DNA of 64,000 bases, taken from NCBI RefSeq assembly GCF_001761385.1, contig NZ_CP017476.1:1849501-1913500 (forward strand), written 5' to 3'. Source of the DNA: Hydrogenophaga crassostreae (GTDB lineage Bacteria > Pseudomonadota > Gammaproteobacteria > Burkholderiales > Burkholderiaceae_C). Below, piece by piece: positions 32,711 through 41,666 of this stretch. The position numbers were made by a program, and so were the translations under genes. Within the stretch, counting starts at the first letter, position 1. Every line of letters begins with the position of its first letter. Under the pieces are notes generated by a model. That model did not search any database. It had not been told where the DNA came from and saw nothing but the letters and a program-made list of their open reading frames with translations.

Positions 32711-34930
32711 ATGAAGCTTCAACACAAGGCGTGGGGACTTGTCCTCGCCACCGTCGGATTGCTCACCCTGATCGCGATCTGGGTGTCGGGGCAGTCCGTT
32801 TCCGCGACCTTTTCAGAAATGGAGCAAAACCGCGCAGCCATCGAGAGCGAGCGGGCCCGGCGCGTGCTGGACCAGCAAAGGGAGGTGTTTACCGCCAACG
32901 CGAAAGACTATGCCTATTGGTCCGACACCGTGGCCTTCCTGGCCGGCCAGAACGATGGCTACGTCAAGGAAAACTTCACCACCGACAACATGGCAACCCT
33001 TCGCATTTCGGAGGTCTTGCTGGTCGATTTGCAAGGTGCTGCCAAGGCGGGAGTTCGGTTGAATGAAGCGGATGACCTGGTTCCGATGCACGAAGCCCGT
33101 GCCCAACTGTTGGCGAGCTTGTCCCAGCCGGTTCTTGATGATGCCTCGGGTGATACCGTGGTGCGGACCTACCATGCCGAAAGCGGCGCCTTGTATTTGA
33201 TTGCGATCGCCGCGGTGCGGGCTGATGCAAAAACGGGCACCGCACCCCAAGGCGCCATGGCCATGGTTCGCAAGTTTGACGAAAAGGAACTGGTGGCTTT
33301 CAGCCGGGTACTGATGCACCCGGTGGAATTGACGCTGGAAGCCCATCACCATGCCGACACCACCTCTTACCTGGTGCTGGAGGATGATGCGAGTGCCAAG
33401 GGCCACGCAGTGATCATGGACCAGTTGGGGGTGCCGGTGGCGGAGCTGATTGTGAGCCTTGATCGGGATCTGCATCAGCAGGGCCAGTCGATGGCCCGCG
33501 CAGCGGCTTGGGCGGTGGCGGCGACAGGTCTGCTGATGGGCGCTTTGCTGGTCTGGTTGCTGGACAAGTTTCTGCTGCGGCGTTTGCAGACCATGCACGA
33601 CGACTTGAAGCTCATTACCGATCAGGGTGCCAGTGGCTCGGGTTTGGTGCATGTGGTTGGCAAAGACGAACTCACCGCGCTGGCGCAGGGCCTCAATCGC
33701 CTGCTGGAGCGCGTGCGCTCAGATGCCGCCGAGCAAATAGCACTGCACGATCGCCAGGAGGCCTTGCATATGCAACTGATGCAGAGCCAGAAGACCGAGG
33801 CACTGGGGCGCTTTACCAGTGGCATCGCACACGACTTCAACAACTCCCTGGCCGCCATCGGCGGCTGGATGCGCCTGGCCGATGAAGACCTCGACAAGGA
33901 CCACCCCAGCCACGAGGCGCTGCAACAGGCTTTGAAAGCCACCCGCTACGCCAACGGCCTGATGCGCCAGTTGCTGGCTTTCAGCCGGCAATCGGCGCCG
34001 CGACTGGAGGACCTGCGGGTGTGCCACCTGATCGAGGAGACCCGCATGCTGCTGGCTTCGGGTCTGCTGCAAACCTGCGAAATGGTTGTGACCTGCCCCG
34101 AGTCGGTCGTGTGGGTGCGTGCCGACATGACGCAGATGCAGCAGGTGCTGGTGAACCTGATGATGAACGCATCGGATGCCATGGGTGGCGCCGGCAAGAT
34201 CCGGCTGTCGGTCGAGCAGCGCACCTTCCCGTTGGGGGCCGACGAGGTGGTGCCAGAGGGCGCAGCAGCGCTGATGCCTGGGCGTTATGTGTGCATGACC
34301 GTAACCGACGAAGGGCCGGGCATTGCACCCGAGCACATCAATCGCGTGTTCGATCCGTTCTTCACGACCAAGACAGTGGGCAAAGGCACTGGGCTGGGTT
34401 TGTCGGTGGCCCACGGCATCATGGCCCGCCACAACGGCGCGATCGGGGTGAGCAGCAGGCTGGGTTCGGGCACTTCGATGCACCTGTACCTCCCCGAATG
34501 CCTCGCACCCGCCATGGCGGCAGGCGCGGCTGGTGACAGCACTGGCAAGTCGGGCAATGTGCTTCGCCTGCTGTTCGTTGACGATGACCAGCTGGTGCGC
34601 CACGCCTGGGGCGCCCTGCTGGAGCGCCTGGGCTGGGTCGTGACCCGCGCCCGCGATGGCGAAGAGGGCTGGAGTTTGTTCCAGCAAAGCCAGCACCCAT
34701 GGGATCTGGTGTTGACCGATCTGTCCATGCCCAAGCTCGATGGCATCGGTCTGGCCCAGCGCATCCGCGCCACCCGCTCGCCGCCACCCATCGTGTTGAT
34801 GAGTGGCAACGTGAGCATTGAGGATGCGGCGCATTTGACCCAGACCGACTTCGCGGCCGTGCTGCACAAGCCGGTGGACGCGGACCAGCTGAACGAGGTG
34901 TTGAAAGACGCTGTGGCGTTCACGGGTTGA
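32711..34930 (+). CDS. CHASE4-sensing hybrid histidine kinase with C-terminal receiver
   Basis: 739 residues. TM1 lies near 8-28, then a periplasmic CHASE4-like sensor (KDYAYWSDTVAF is its hallmark) to about residue 255, TM2 near 265-290 and a HAMP-like linker. The HisKA domain carries phospho-acceptor His374 in SGIAHDFNNSLA. A HATPase domain follows with an N-box (NLMMNASDAM), a G1 box (DEGPGI) and GTGLGLSVAHG. The C-terminal receiver has phospho-acceptor Asp670 (LVLTDLSMP) and Lys in LHKPVD. No response regulator with an output domain is adjacent, so it is an orphan hybrid kinase. Ligand unknown. Confidence 0.92.
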   Translation: MKLQHKAWGLVLATVGLLTLIAIWVSGQSVSATFSEMEQNRAAIESERARRVLDQQREVFTANAKDYAYWSDTVAFLAGQNDGYVKENFTTDNMATLRISEVLLVDLQGAAKAGVRLNEADDLVPMHEARAQLLASLSQPVLDDASGDTVVRTYHAESGALYLIAIAAVRADAKTGTAPQGAMAMVRKFDEKELVAFSRVLMHPVELTLEAHHHADTTSYLVLEDDASAKGHAVIMDQLGVPVAELIVSLDRDLHQQGQSMARAAAWAVAATGLLMGALLVWLLDKFLLRRLQTMHDDLKLITDQGASGSGLVHVVGKDELTALAQGLNRLLERVRSDAAEQIALHDRQEALHMQLMQSQKTEALGRFTSGIAHDFNNSLAAIGGWMRLADEDLDKDHPSHEALQQALKATRYANGLMRQLLAFSRQSAPRLEDLRVCHLIEETRMLLASGLLQTCEMVVTCPESVVWVRADMTQMQQVLVNLMMNASDAMGGAGKIRLSVEQRTFPLGADEVVPEGAAALMPGRYVCMTVTDEGPGIAPEHINRVFDPFFTTKTVGKGTGLGLSVAHGIMARHNGAIGVSSRLGSGTSMHLYLPECLAPAMAAGAAGDSTGKSGNVLRLLFVDDDQLVRHAWGALLERLGWVVTRARDGEEGWSLFQQSQHPWDLVLTDLSMPKLDGIGLAQRIRATRSPPPIVLMSGNVSIEDAAHLTQTDFAAVLHKPVDADQLNEVLKDAVAFTG

Positions 34931-34994
34931 GCGCCAGCCCAAGTTTTCGGCCAGGGCTCGGTGCTGTTGCGGTGCACCAACGTTAAAATCGACG

Positions 34995-35163
34995 CTGTCA
35001 GCGGGGTGTCAAGCTGCGGTTTTGCCGCCGCGGTTGTCGGGTATGAGTGCCTGGTCGTGCTGCGGAGGGCTGGCGTTTCTTTGGCCAGGACCTGCTCACA
35101 GCGTTCGGGCTGACCCGAGCCCAGCGGCCAGCGGTCGCGCCGATGGCCCGCTTTTTCTTTTCT
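34995..35163 (+). ncRNA. Candidate structured small RNA or leader between kinase and sulP
   Basis: Non-coding stretch with three features of an independent RNA. A TTAAAAT just upstream (34983-34989) could be a -10 box, although a matching -35 is not clear. A rod-like fold can be drawn: ends AGCGGG (35000-35005) and CCCGCT (35147-35152), inner pair CGGGT/ACCCG, apical hairpin CTGGC...GCCAG near 35070-35088. It finishes at a hairpin followed by T-rich sequence. The end-to-end pairing recalls 6S-type RNAs, but I could not match 6S consensus. It could instead be the attenuated leader of the downstream transporter. Confidence 0.3.
35123..35163 (+). terminator. Intrinsic terminator candidate
   Basis: Arms AGCGGCCA (35123-35130) and TGGCCCGCT (35144-35152) pair over 8 bp with one bulged C and a 13-base loop. 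They are followed by TTTTTCTTTT. It lies about 190 bases past the kinase stop and about 120 before the SulP start, so it ends either the kinase transcript, a small RNA, or an attenuated SulP leader. Confidence 0.6.
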
Positions 35164-35279
35164 TCCCGATCTTTTAGAGGATTCAGGCCGCCGTTGCTTT
35201 GCGCGGGGCTTGGGTCGGGTTTCTATTGCTGTTTTTGAGGGCGCGCCCGCGCGCATGTCCTCGCTCCGGAGAGTCTGGT

Positions 35280-36758
35280 TTGTTTCAAAATTTCCGTCAG
35301 GACTGGTTGTCCAACGTTCGCAACGATGTGTTGGCTGGCCTGGTGGTGGCCCTGGCGCTGATCCCCGAGGCGATTGCCTTTTCGATCATCGCCGGCGTGG
35401 ATCCCAAGGTGGGGCTTTACGCTTCCTTCTCGATCGCCACCATCATCGCTTTCATGGGCGGTCGCCCGGGCATGATTTCGGCGGCCACTGGCGCCATGGC
35501 GCTGGTGATGGTGAGCCTGGTGAAATCTCATGGGCTGGACTATTTGCTCGCCGCCACGGTGTTGACCGGTGTGTTGCAGGTGATCTCGGGCTGGTTGAAG
35601 CTGGGCGTGTTGATGCGTTTCGTGTCGCGCTCGGTGGTCACGGGTTTCGTGAATGCGCTGGCCATCCTGATTTTCATGGCGCAGTTGCCTGAGCTGACCA
35701 ATGTGAGCTGGCATGTTTACGCCATGACCGCTGCGGGCCTGGGCATCATCTACGGTCTGCCCTACATCACCAAGGCCGTGCCTTCGCCGCTGGTGACCAT
35801 CGTGGTGTTGACGGCGGTTTCGATGGCCATGGGGCTGGACATTCGCACCGTGGGCGACATGGGCGACCTGCCCGACAGCCTGCCGAGCTTTCTGATTCCC
35901 GATGTGCCGTTCACTTTCGAGACTTTCAAGATCATCTTCCCGTATTCGCTCACGCTGATGGTGGTGGGTCTGCTCGAATCGCTGATGACGGCCACCATCG
36001 TCGATGATCTGACCGACACCAAGAGCGACAAGAACCGCGAATGCGTGGGGCAGGGCGTGGCCAACATGGCCACCGGATTCATTGGCGGCATGGCCGGTTG
36101 CGCCATGATTGGCCAAAGCGTGATCAACGTGAAGTCTGGCGGCCGCGGCCGTTTGTCCACGCTGATTGCCGGCGTGGTGTTGTTGATTCTGGTGGTGTTT
36201 TTGGGCGAATGGGTCCGGCAGATCCCGATGGCAGCGCTGGTGGCGGTGATGATCATGGTGTCGATCGGCACCTTCAACTGGGGTTCTTTCCGCAATTTGA
36301 GCGAGCACCCCAAGAGCTCCAGCGCGGTGATGATCGCGACGGTGATCGTGACCGTGGCCACACACGATCTGGCCAAGGGCGTGTTGACCGGCGTGCTGCT
36401 CTCCGGGTTTTTCTTTGCCCACAAGGTCGGTCAGATCCTGCGGGTGAGTTCCCTGGCCGAAGACGAGGGCCACCAGCGCAACTACCGCATCAGCGGCCAG
36501 GTGTTTTTCGCCTCGGCCGAGCGCTTCAGCAATGCGTTTGATTTCAAGGAAGTGATCGACCGCGTGAGCATCGACGTGAGCCGCGCGCATTTTTGGGACA
36601 TCACCGCCGTCAGTGCGCTCGACAAGGTGGTGATGAAGTTCCGGCGCGAAGGCGCTGAGGTGGAGGTGATCGGGCTCAACGAAGCCAGCGCCACGATGGT
36701 GGACAAGTTCGCGGTGCACGACAAAGAAGGTGCCGACGACATGATCACTGGCCACTGA
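35280..36758 (+). CDS. SulP family inorganic anion transporter
   Basis: 492 residues. An N-terminal block of 10-12 helices begins with NDVLAGLVVALALIPEAIAFSIIAG, the Sulfate_transp signature, and includes GGMAGCAMIGQSVINVKSGGRGRLST. The C-terminal STAS domain (about 390-480) includes VSIDVSRAHFWDITAVSALD. Transports sulfate, bicarbonate or similar anions. I chose TTG at 35280, which has CGGAGAG a few bases upstream and yields the compact N-terminus FQNFRQDWLSNVRND; a longer frame upstream encodes low-complexity residues. Forms an operon with the Usp gene 22 bases downstream, a pairing that suggests stress-responsive anion uptake. Confidence 0.9.
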   Translation: MFQNFRQDWLSNVRNDVLAGLVVALALIPEAIAFSIIAGVDPKVGLYASFSIATIIAFMGGRPGMISAATGAMALVMVSLVKSHGLDYLLAATVLTGVLQVISGWLKLGVLMRFVSRSVVTGFVNALAILIFMAQLPELTNVSWHVYAMTAAGLGIIYGLPYITKAVPSPLVTIVVLTAVSMAMGLDIRTVGDMGDLPDSLPSFLIPDVPFTFETFKIIFPYSLTLMVVGLLESLMTATIVDDLTDTKSDKNRECVGQGVANMATGFIGGMAGCAMIGQSVINVKSGGRGRLSTLIAGVVLLILVVFLGEWVRQIPMAALVAVMIMVSIGTFNWGSFRNLSEHPKSSSAVMIATVIVTVATHDLAKGVLTGVLLSGFFFAHKVGQILRVSSLAEDEGHQRNYRISGQVFFASAERFSNAFDFKEVIDRVSIDVSRAHFWDITAVSALDKVVMKFRREGAEVEVIGLNEASATMVDKFAVHDKEGADDMITGH

Positions 36759-36780
36759 ACACCGTACAGAGGAACACCAA

Positions 36781-37647
36781 ATGAAAACAGAACAACGTGT
36801 GATCGCCTGCGTCGATCAGTCAGCCTATGCCGATGCCGTGACCGACCACGCCGCCTGGGCCGCCAAACGCCTGGGCGCACCGCTGGAATTGCTGCATGTG
36901 ATCGACCGCCATCCCGAGACAGCCAGGAGCGCCGACCACAGTGGCGCCATCGGCCCCGACGCCCAGCAGTCGCTGCTCACCGAGCTCAGCAGCGCCGATG
37001 AAGCCATGGTTCGCGCCGCACGCGAGCAGGGCCGCCTGTTTCTCAACCGCTTGCGCGAGCGCGCGCTGGGGGCGGGGGTGCCGGTGGTTGATATGCGTCA
37101 GCGGCTCGGCCACCTGGACGAAACCTTGCACGAAGTGCAGGCCGAAGCGCGGCTGGTGGTCATGGGCCGCAAGGGCGCGGCGGCTGAAAAAGAGGCCAGT
37201 GCGCTGGGCGGCAATGTGGAGCGCGTGGTGCGTGCGCTGGAGCGGCCCATCCTCGCCGTGACCGACGGCGCTTTCAAGGTGCCTGAGCGCTTGCTGATGG
37301 CTTTCGATGGTGGAAAGGCCACGCGCAGGGGCGTTGAAATGGTGGCCGCCAGTCCTTTGTTTCGCGGCATGAGCGTGAAGCTGGTGATGGCCGGCGACAG
37401 CCGATCGGACGCGGCGGCCCAGATGCGCTGGGCCACCGACCTGTTGATGGCCGGCGGTATCGATGCCGATGGCGAGGTCGTCTCAGGCGAGGCCCTGGCC
37501 GCGATTCAGGCCGCTGTGGTGCGCGAGCAGGCCGACTGGTTGCTGATGGGGGCTTACACCCACTCGCCCTTGCGCAATCTGTTCAAACCCAGCCGGACCA
37601 ACGGTCTGCTGGCTTCGGTGGGTGTACCGACCTTGCTGCTGCGTTGA
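36781..37647 (+). CDS. Tandem-domain universal stress protein (UspA family)
   Basis: 288 residues made of two Usp domains. Domain 1 (about 5-160) starts RVIACVDQSAYADAV and has the nucleotide-loop form VVMGRKGAAAEKE. Domain 2 (about 168-288) starts RLLMAFDGGKATRRGV and ends LLMGAYTHSPLRNLF with the G-x-x-x-H-S motif. Such proteins bind ATP or AMP and modulate partners under stress. It follows sulP by 22 bases and is probably co-transcribed to regulate that transporter. Confidence 0.9.
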   Translation: MKTEQRVIACVDQSAYADAVTDHAAWAAKRLGAPLELLHVIDRHPETARSADHSGAIGPDAQQSLLTELSSADEAMVRAAREQGRLFLNRLRERALGAGVPVVDMRQRLGHLDETLHEVQAEARLVVMGRKGAAAEKEASALGGNVERVVRALERPILAVTDGAFKVPERLLMAFDGGKATRRGVEMVAASPLFRGMSVKLVMAGDSRSDAAAQMRWATDLLMAGGIDADGEVVSGEALAAIQAAVVREQADWLLMGAYTHSPLRNLFKPSRTNGLLASVGVPTLLLR

Positions 37648-37660
37648 GCGGCGTTTGACG

Positions 37661-37689
37661 CACAGCGCCGAAGTGCATTCGGCGCTGTG
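37661..37689. terminator. Bidirectional hairpin between usp and tolA
   Basis: A perfect 12-bp inverted repeat, CACAGCGCCGAA and TTCGGCGCTGTG, with a 5-base loop. It sits between two convergent genes, 13 bases after the Usp stop and 57 bases from the tolA stop. There is no T-tract on either side, so it may work as a processing or Rho-linked end rather than a classic intrinsic terminator. Confidence 0.55.
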
Positions 37690-37745
37690 TGGTCCAGGGC
37701 CCGGTCTGGCCCCGTTCGGTCCCGGAACAATGCTGCGAACAGCGC

Positions 37746-38681
37746 CTAGTCGCGAGGCCGCATTTCGATGATCAGCGGTGAAGGCACCCGCCCGTCCACA
37801 TCGCGTGGCATCTTGCCCGTCCGGTCAATCGCATCCAGTGCGGCTTTGTCCCATGCGGCATTGCCACTGCTGCGAGCCAGGCGCCGCGAGATGATCGTGC
37901 CATCGGGTGCGCTGCGCACTTCAATTTCAGCTTTTGGGTTGCCAGGGATGTCTTCTGTCAACAGCACATTGGGCCGGACAGCCGCATTGACCCGTCCACC
38001 GTAGCTGTTGGACGGTCCGCTGGCGCGCTGTGCCGTGCCCTTGGCGCTTTCGCCGCCTGTGGCACCGGCCTGGCCCAGGATGCGGCGCATCTGGTCATCG
38101 CGCGCTTTGGCCGAAGCGGCTTCTCGTTGTTCTTCCAGCTTGCGCGCTTTTTCTTTCGCGAGTTGCTTGATTTTTTCATCAAGCTTTTTCTGATCGTCCC
38201 TGCGCTTGGCCTCTTCGGCCTTCTTCTTTTTGGCGGCCTCTTCTGCACGCGCCTGCTCCTCGGCCTTCTTTTTGGCCGCTTCTTTCTTTTCGATTTCGCG
38301 CTTCTTCGCCTCTTCTTCTTTCTTTTTCTTGGCCTTCTCGATGGCGATGTCCGCTTCACGCGTATCGGGTGGCTCAGGCTCGGCCTTGGGTTCAGGCTTT
38401 GGCGGCGTGGGCTTTGGCTTGGGCTCGACTTTCGGCTCCACCTTGGGCTCGGGGCGCGGTGTCGGCGGTGGCGGCTTGACTTCGCGCGGCGCGGCTTGTT
38501 GCACCACGCTCGACCACAGTTCGGCTTCAAACGCCGCGGGCTGGGTGTCTTGTTTCCAGTTCACACCCCATGTGAGCGCGGCCACCAGCAACAGGTGGGC
38601 CAGCAGGGCCAATACCAGTGGTGCGGACCACCGGCCTGTGCGCGGTGGTTTGAGGTCGGTCTGATCAGGGGTTGCTTGCAT
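37746..38681 (-). CDS. tolA: Tol-Pal system protein TolA
   Basis: 311 residues. A single N-terminal TM helix (LVLALLAHLLLVAALTW) is followed by a Pro/Lys/Glu-rich spacer (PKVEPKVEPKPKPTPPKPEP) and a long Lys/Ala/Glu coiled-coil helix (about residues 100-195). The C-terminal TonB-like domain (VRPNVLLTEDIPGNPKAEIE onwards) contacts TolB/Pal in the periplasm. Spans the envelope to maintain outer-membrane integrity and constriction. ATG 38681 is used; a TTG at 38696 overlapping the tolR stop is an alternative. No tolB or pal follows, as the next gene is convergent. Confidence 0.93.
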   Translation of the reverse strand: MQATPDQTDLKPPRTGRWSAPLVLALLAHLLLVAALTWGVNWKQDTQPAAFEAELWSSVVQQAAPREVKPPPPTPRPEPKVEPKVEPKPKPTPPKPEPKAEPEPPDTREADIAIEKAKKKKEEEAKKREIEKKEAAKKKAEEQARAEEAAKKKKAEEAKRRDDQKKLDEKIKQLAKEKARKLEEQREAASAKARDDQMRRILGQAGATGGESAKGTAQRASGPSNSYGGRVNAAVRPNVLLTEDIPGNPKAEIEVRSAPDGTIISRRLARSSGNAAWDKAALDAIDRTGKMPRDVDGRVPSPLIIEMRPRD

Positions 38682-38692
38682 CGGCTCTGGTA

Positions 38693-39139
38693 TCAAGGGC
38701 TGGTTTGCACCGACAGGCCGATGCGTGCCACGCCTGCGCGCTGCAGTTTGTCCATGGTATTCACCACGGTTTCATATTTGATGGATTTGTCGGCGCTGAT
38801 GACCACCGGCACTTTGGGCGCTTCTTCGCCTGTGGCGATCACGGATTGCAGCTTGCGCACTTCATCGGCCAGGCTCGCCAGTTTGACGCTGGTGCCTTCG
38901 CCTTTGGCCGTGCTGTCACTGACGGTGATCTCTTCGTCTTTGGAGATGCTCACGCTGATGTATGTTTTGGGTTGTTCGCTGCCCTGACCGACGGTGGGTA
39001 CATCGATCTGACTCGGTGTGATCAATGGTGCGGTCACCATGAAAATGATCAGAAGCACCAGCATCACATCGATGAAAGGCACCATGTTGATTTCGTTCTT
39101 GGTGCGGCGCGTGCGCCGTCCGGATAAGGAGCCCGCCAT
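38693..39139 (-). CDS. tolR: ExbD/TolR family protein
   Basis: 148 residues. An N-terminal cytoplasmic tail (RRTRRTKNEINMVPFIDV) leads into one TM helix (MLVLLIIFMVTAPLI), where the Asp of FIDVMLVLL is the proton-carrying residue. A periplasmic domain with SADKSIKYETVVNTMDKLQ follows. Part of the TolQ-TolR motor that energises TolA. Begins 1 base after the tolQ stop. Confidence 0.95.
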   Translation of the reverse strand: MAGSLSGRRTRRTKNEINMVPFIDVMLVLLIIFMVTAPLITPSQIDVPTVGQGSEQPKTYISVSISKDEEITVSDSTAKGEGTSVKLASLADEVRKLQSVIATGEEAPKVPVVISADKSIKYETVVNTMDKLQRAGVARIGLSVQTSP

Positions 39140-39140
39140 G

Positions 39141-39854
39141 TCAGTGGCCCGACGCAGTCGCGTTGGCGTTGGCTGGCACGGTCGTGCCCAGGTTGCGCTG
39201 CAGGATGTTGGAGAACTCTTCAGTGAAGGTTTCCATCCGGTTGGCGATGCGGTCGATGTCGGTGGTGAAGCGGTTGTAGGCCACCACCGCAGGAATCGCG
39301 GCGAACAGGCCAATGGCGGTGGCCACCAGTGCTTCTGCAATGCCAGGGGCCACGGTGGCCAGCGTCACCTGGGCGAGCGCGGCCAGACCGGTAAAGGCGT
39401 GCATGATGCCCCAGACGGTGCCAAACAGGCCAACATAGGGCGCAACCGATCCGACCGTGCCCAGAAAAGAGAGGTTGGTTTCCAGCACATCGAGTTCGCG
39501 CTGGAAGCTCGCCCGCATGGCGCGGCGCGCGCCATCGAGCAGGGTTCCGCTGTCGGTGATGCGGCGTTCGCGCAGTTTGTGGAATTCGCGCATGCCGCTG
39601 GCGAAAATGCGTTCCATCGGGCCACCGTGGCGCGCGCTTTGGGCAGCCGCCGAATACAGGTCGTTGAGATTGGCGCCCGACCAGAACTCCCTGTCAAAGT
39701 CTTCGTTGTGTGAGGCGACGCGTTTGAGCGCGAACACTTTGCGAAAGATGGCGGCCCAGCTGATGACCGAAACCAACAGCAGCAGAGCCACAACGGCTTG
39801 CACGACCCAACTGGCGTGGAGCATCAACTGGACGATGGAGAAATCTTGGGTCAT
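39141..39854 (-). CDS. tolQ: MotA/TolQ/ExbB proton channel family protein TolQ
   Basis: 237 residues with three TM helices: SWVVQAVVALLLLVSVISWA near 20, and two near 140-190 including LFGTVWGIMHAF, where the Thr lines the proton path, and ALVATAIGLFAAIPAVVAYN. Forms the proton channel with TolR. ATG 39854 gives the standard N-terminus MTQDFSIVQLML. Located 32 bases after ybgC in the usual ybgC-tolQ-tolR-tolA order. Confidence 0.95.
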   Translation of the reverse strand: MTQDFSIVQLMLHASWVVQAVVALLLLVSVISWAAIFRKVFALKRVASHNEDFDREFWSGANLNDLYSAAAQSARHGGPMERIFASGMREFHKLRERRITDSGTLLDGARRAMRASFQRELDVLETNLSFLGTVGSVAPYVGLFGTVWGIMHAFTGLAALAQVTLATVAPGIAEALVATAIGLFAAIPAVVAYNRFTTDIDRIANRMETFTEEFSNILQRNLGTTVPANANATASGH

Positions 39855-39886
39855 AGCGGTGTGAGAGCCTTGAGGAGGTGAAAGGT

Positions 39887-40426
39887 TCAGGGGGTGACTG
39901 TGTGAGGCTGTAACAGGGCAAGGATGTCTTGGGGAATGCGCATGGGACGCATCTTTTGGCTGTCGACCCAGCCGATGCGCACCGTGCCTTCGCAAAGCAG
40001 CGCAGGCTCTTCTTTGTGGCCCTGGGGGGACTGCAACCAGGCTGCTTGTTCGATTGTGAGCGATGCACGGCCGGTTTCGCGCACCTGGGCGGTGACACTC
40101 AGTAAATCATCGAGGCGGGCCGGACGCAAATAACGAAGCTGTGTGTCGGTCACCACGAACATGCCGTCGAGTGTTTCGCGCAGATGCTGTTGCCCAAGGC
40201 CCAGGCCACGCAGCCATTCGGTGCGCGCGCGCTCGAAGAACTTCAGGTAGTTGGCGTAAAAAACAATGCCGCCGGCGTCGGTGTCTTCCCAGTACACCCG
40301 CACAGGCCACTGGAAAGCCGCTCCCTCGTTCCCCGCTGCGTGAGGTTCGACGCTCTCCGAAGGCGCTGACCCTGCCTTGGGGCGGCCCGGTGGCGGGACT
40401 CGCTTGTCCATCTGTGGGGCGTTCAC
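39887..40426 (-). CDS. ybgC: Tol-Pal associated acyl-CoA thioesterase YbgC
   Basis: 179 residues. The hotdog 4-hydroxybenzoyl-CoA thioesterase-like domain begins at about residue 40 with VRVYWEDTDAGGIVFYANYLK (catalytic Asp in EDTDAGG). It is preceded by a Pro-rich leader not seen in the E. coli protein. Hydrolyses short acyl-CoA or acyl-ACP thioesters and is typically encoded first in tol operons. GTG 40426 overlaps the aminotransferase stop (GTGA) and has GGAG 10 bases upstream; ATG 40411 is an alternative. Confidence 0.92.
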   Translation of the reverse strand: MNAPQMDKRVPPPGRPKAGSAPSESVEPHAAGNEGAAFQWPVRVYWEDTDAGGIVFYANYLKFFERARTEWLRGLGLGQQHLRETLDGMFVVTDTQLRYLRPARLDDLLSVTAQVRETGRASLTIEQAAWLQSPQGHKEEPALLCEGTVRIGWVDSQKMRPMRIPQDILALLQPHTVTP

Positions 40427-41643
40427 AGGGCTGTCTCCAGCCGTTTGATCGCTTCGTGCAATTGAGCCATCGAATTGGCGTAGGAAAAACGCAGATACCG
40501 GCCTGGTTCGGCCTGACCAAAATCGCGGCCTGGCGTGGTGGCCAGTTGACAGCGCTTCATGAGCTCGAACGCCAAAGCCCAGCTGCCGCCCTCGGGCTGC
40601 CCGGTATCGGCGGCAGGCAGGTTCCACTGGTGGCATAGCCCACTCACATCGGCCCAGCCATAAAACGCGCCATCGGGCATGACTGGAACAGCCAGGCCCA
40701 GGCGGTTGAGTTCGGGAATGAAGTAGTCGCGACGGGCTTTGAACTCCGCACGGCGGCGCTCGTATTCGACGAGGCTGGCGGGTTCAAAGCAGGCCAGCGC
40801 GGCGTGTTGTGAAATGGTGCTGGGGCAGATAAACAGGTTTTGCGCCAGGCGTTCAACCACGGGCACCAATGCGGGTGGCAGCACCAGCCAGCCCAGACGC
40901 CAGCCGGTCATGTTGAAGTACTTCGAGAAGCTGTTGATGCTGATCACGTCGTTGCCAAGGCCATCGGGCAGGCCGAGGGCGCTGTGGCCGTAGGCATCTT
41001 CAAAGCTCAAACCGAGGTAGATCTCGTCCACCATGGTTACGCCGCCCTGGCCGCGCACGAAGCGTGTGATCTTCTCCAGCTCTTCGCGGGCGATGGAGGT
41101 TCCCGTGGGGTTCGATGGTGAGGCCAGCAGCACGCCCCGGGTGGCGGGCTTCCAGGCCGCTTCTACCTGCTCTGCGCTTAACTGGAAACGCTGGTCAGGC
41201 CCGCTGGGCACCAGAACCGGGCGGCCGTCGGCAGCTTGCACAAACTGGCGGTTGCAGGGGTAGCTCGGATCGGGCATCAAGACTTCGTCGCCAGCTTCGA
41301 TCAGGGCGAGGCAAGCCAGTTGCAGGGCTGCAGAGGCGCCGGCCGTGACAACGATGCGCTGGGGGTCGATGTCCAGTCCAAATCGGCTGGCGTACCAGCC
41401 ACTGATGGCTTCGCGCAAGCGGGGCAGGCCGGTGGCCTGGGTGTATTGGCTGCGGCCATCGCGAATGGCGCGCTCTGCAGCGGCCTGCACCAGCGGTGGT
41501 GCGGTGAAATCCGGCTCGCCGATGTTGAGGTAAATCATCTCGCGCTGGCCAACAGCGCCGCGAGAGGCCATTTCGGCCGCAGCTTTGGCCAGCTCCATCA
41601 CGTAGAAAGGTTCGACGCGCTGGGCGCGCTGGGTGATGCGCAT
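40423..41643 (-). CDS. Pyridoxal-phosphate aminotransferase, class I/II
   Basis: 406 residues, fold-type I. The substrate-binding start YLNIGEPDFTAPP, Asn of SPSNPTG, Asp/Tyr of DEIYLGLSF, Schiff-base Lys in SINSFSKYFNMTGWRLGW and Arg in GRYLRFSYA are all present. The pattern is that of AspC/AlaT-like aminotransferases, often annotated for aspartate, alanine or aromatic amino acids. ATG 41643 gives MRITQRAQRVEPFYVMEL, as in relatives. Lies between nusB and ybgC; substrate not resolvable by eye. Confidence 0.9.
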   Translation of the reverse strand: MRITQRAQRVEPFYVMELAKAAAEMASRGAVGQREMIYLNIGEPDFTAPPLVQAAAERAIRDGRSQYTQATGLPRLREAISGWYASRFGLDIDPQRIVVTAGASAALQLACLALIEAGDEVLMPDPSYPCNRQFVQAADGRPVLVPSGPDQRFQLSAEQVEAAWKPATRGVLLASPSNPTGTSIAREELEKITRFVRGQGGVTMVDEIYLGLSFEDAYGHSALGLPDGLGNDVISINSFSKYFNMTGWRLGWLVLPPALVPVVERLAQNLFICPSTISQHAALACFEPASLVEYERRRAEFKARRDYFIPELNRLGLAVPVMPDGAFYGWADVSGLCHQWNLPAADTGQPEGGSWALAFELMKRCQLATTPGRDFGQAEPGRYLRFSYANSMAQLHEAIKRLETAL

Positions 41644-41666
41644 GGGAGGGGTGGGCAATCGCGCGT

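Noticed and set aside
35223..36755. A 510-codon minus-strand frame opposite sulP
   Set aside because: His/Gln-rich shadow translation of a membrane protein gene; no independent support.
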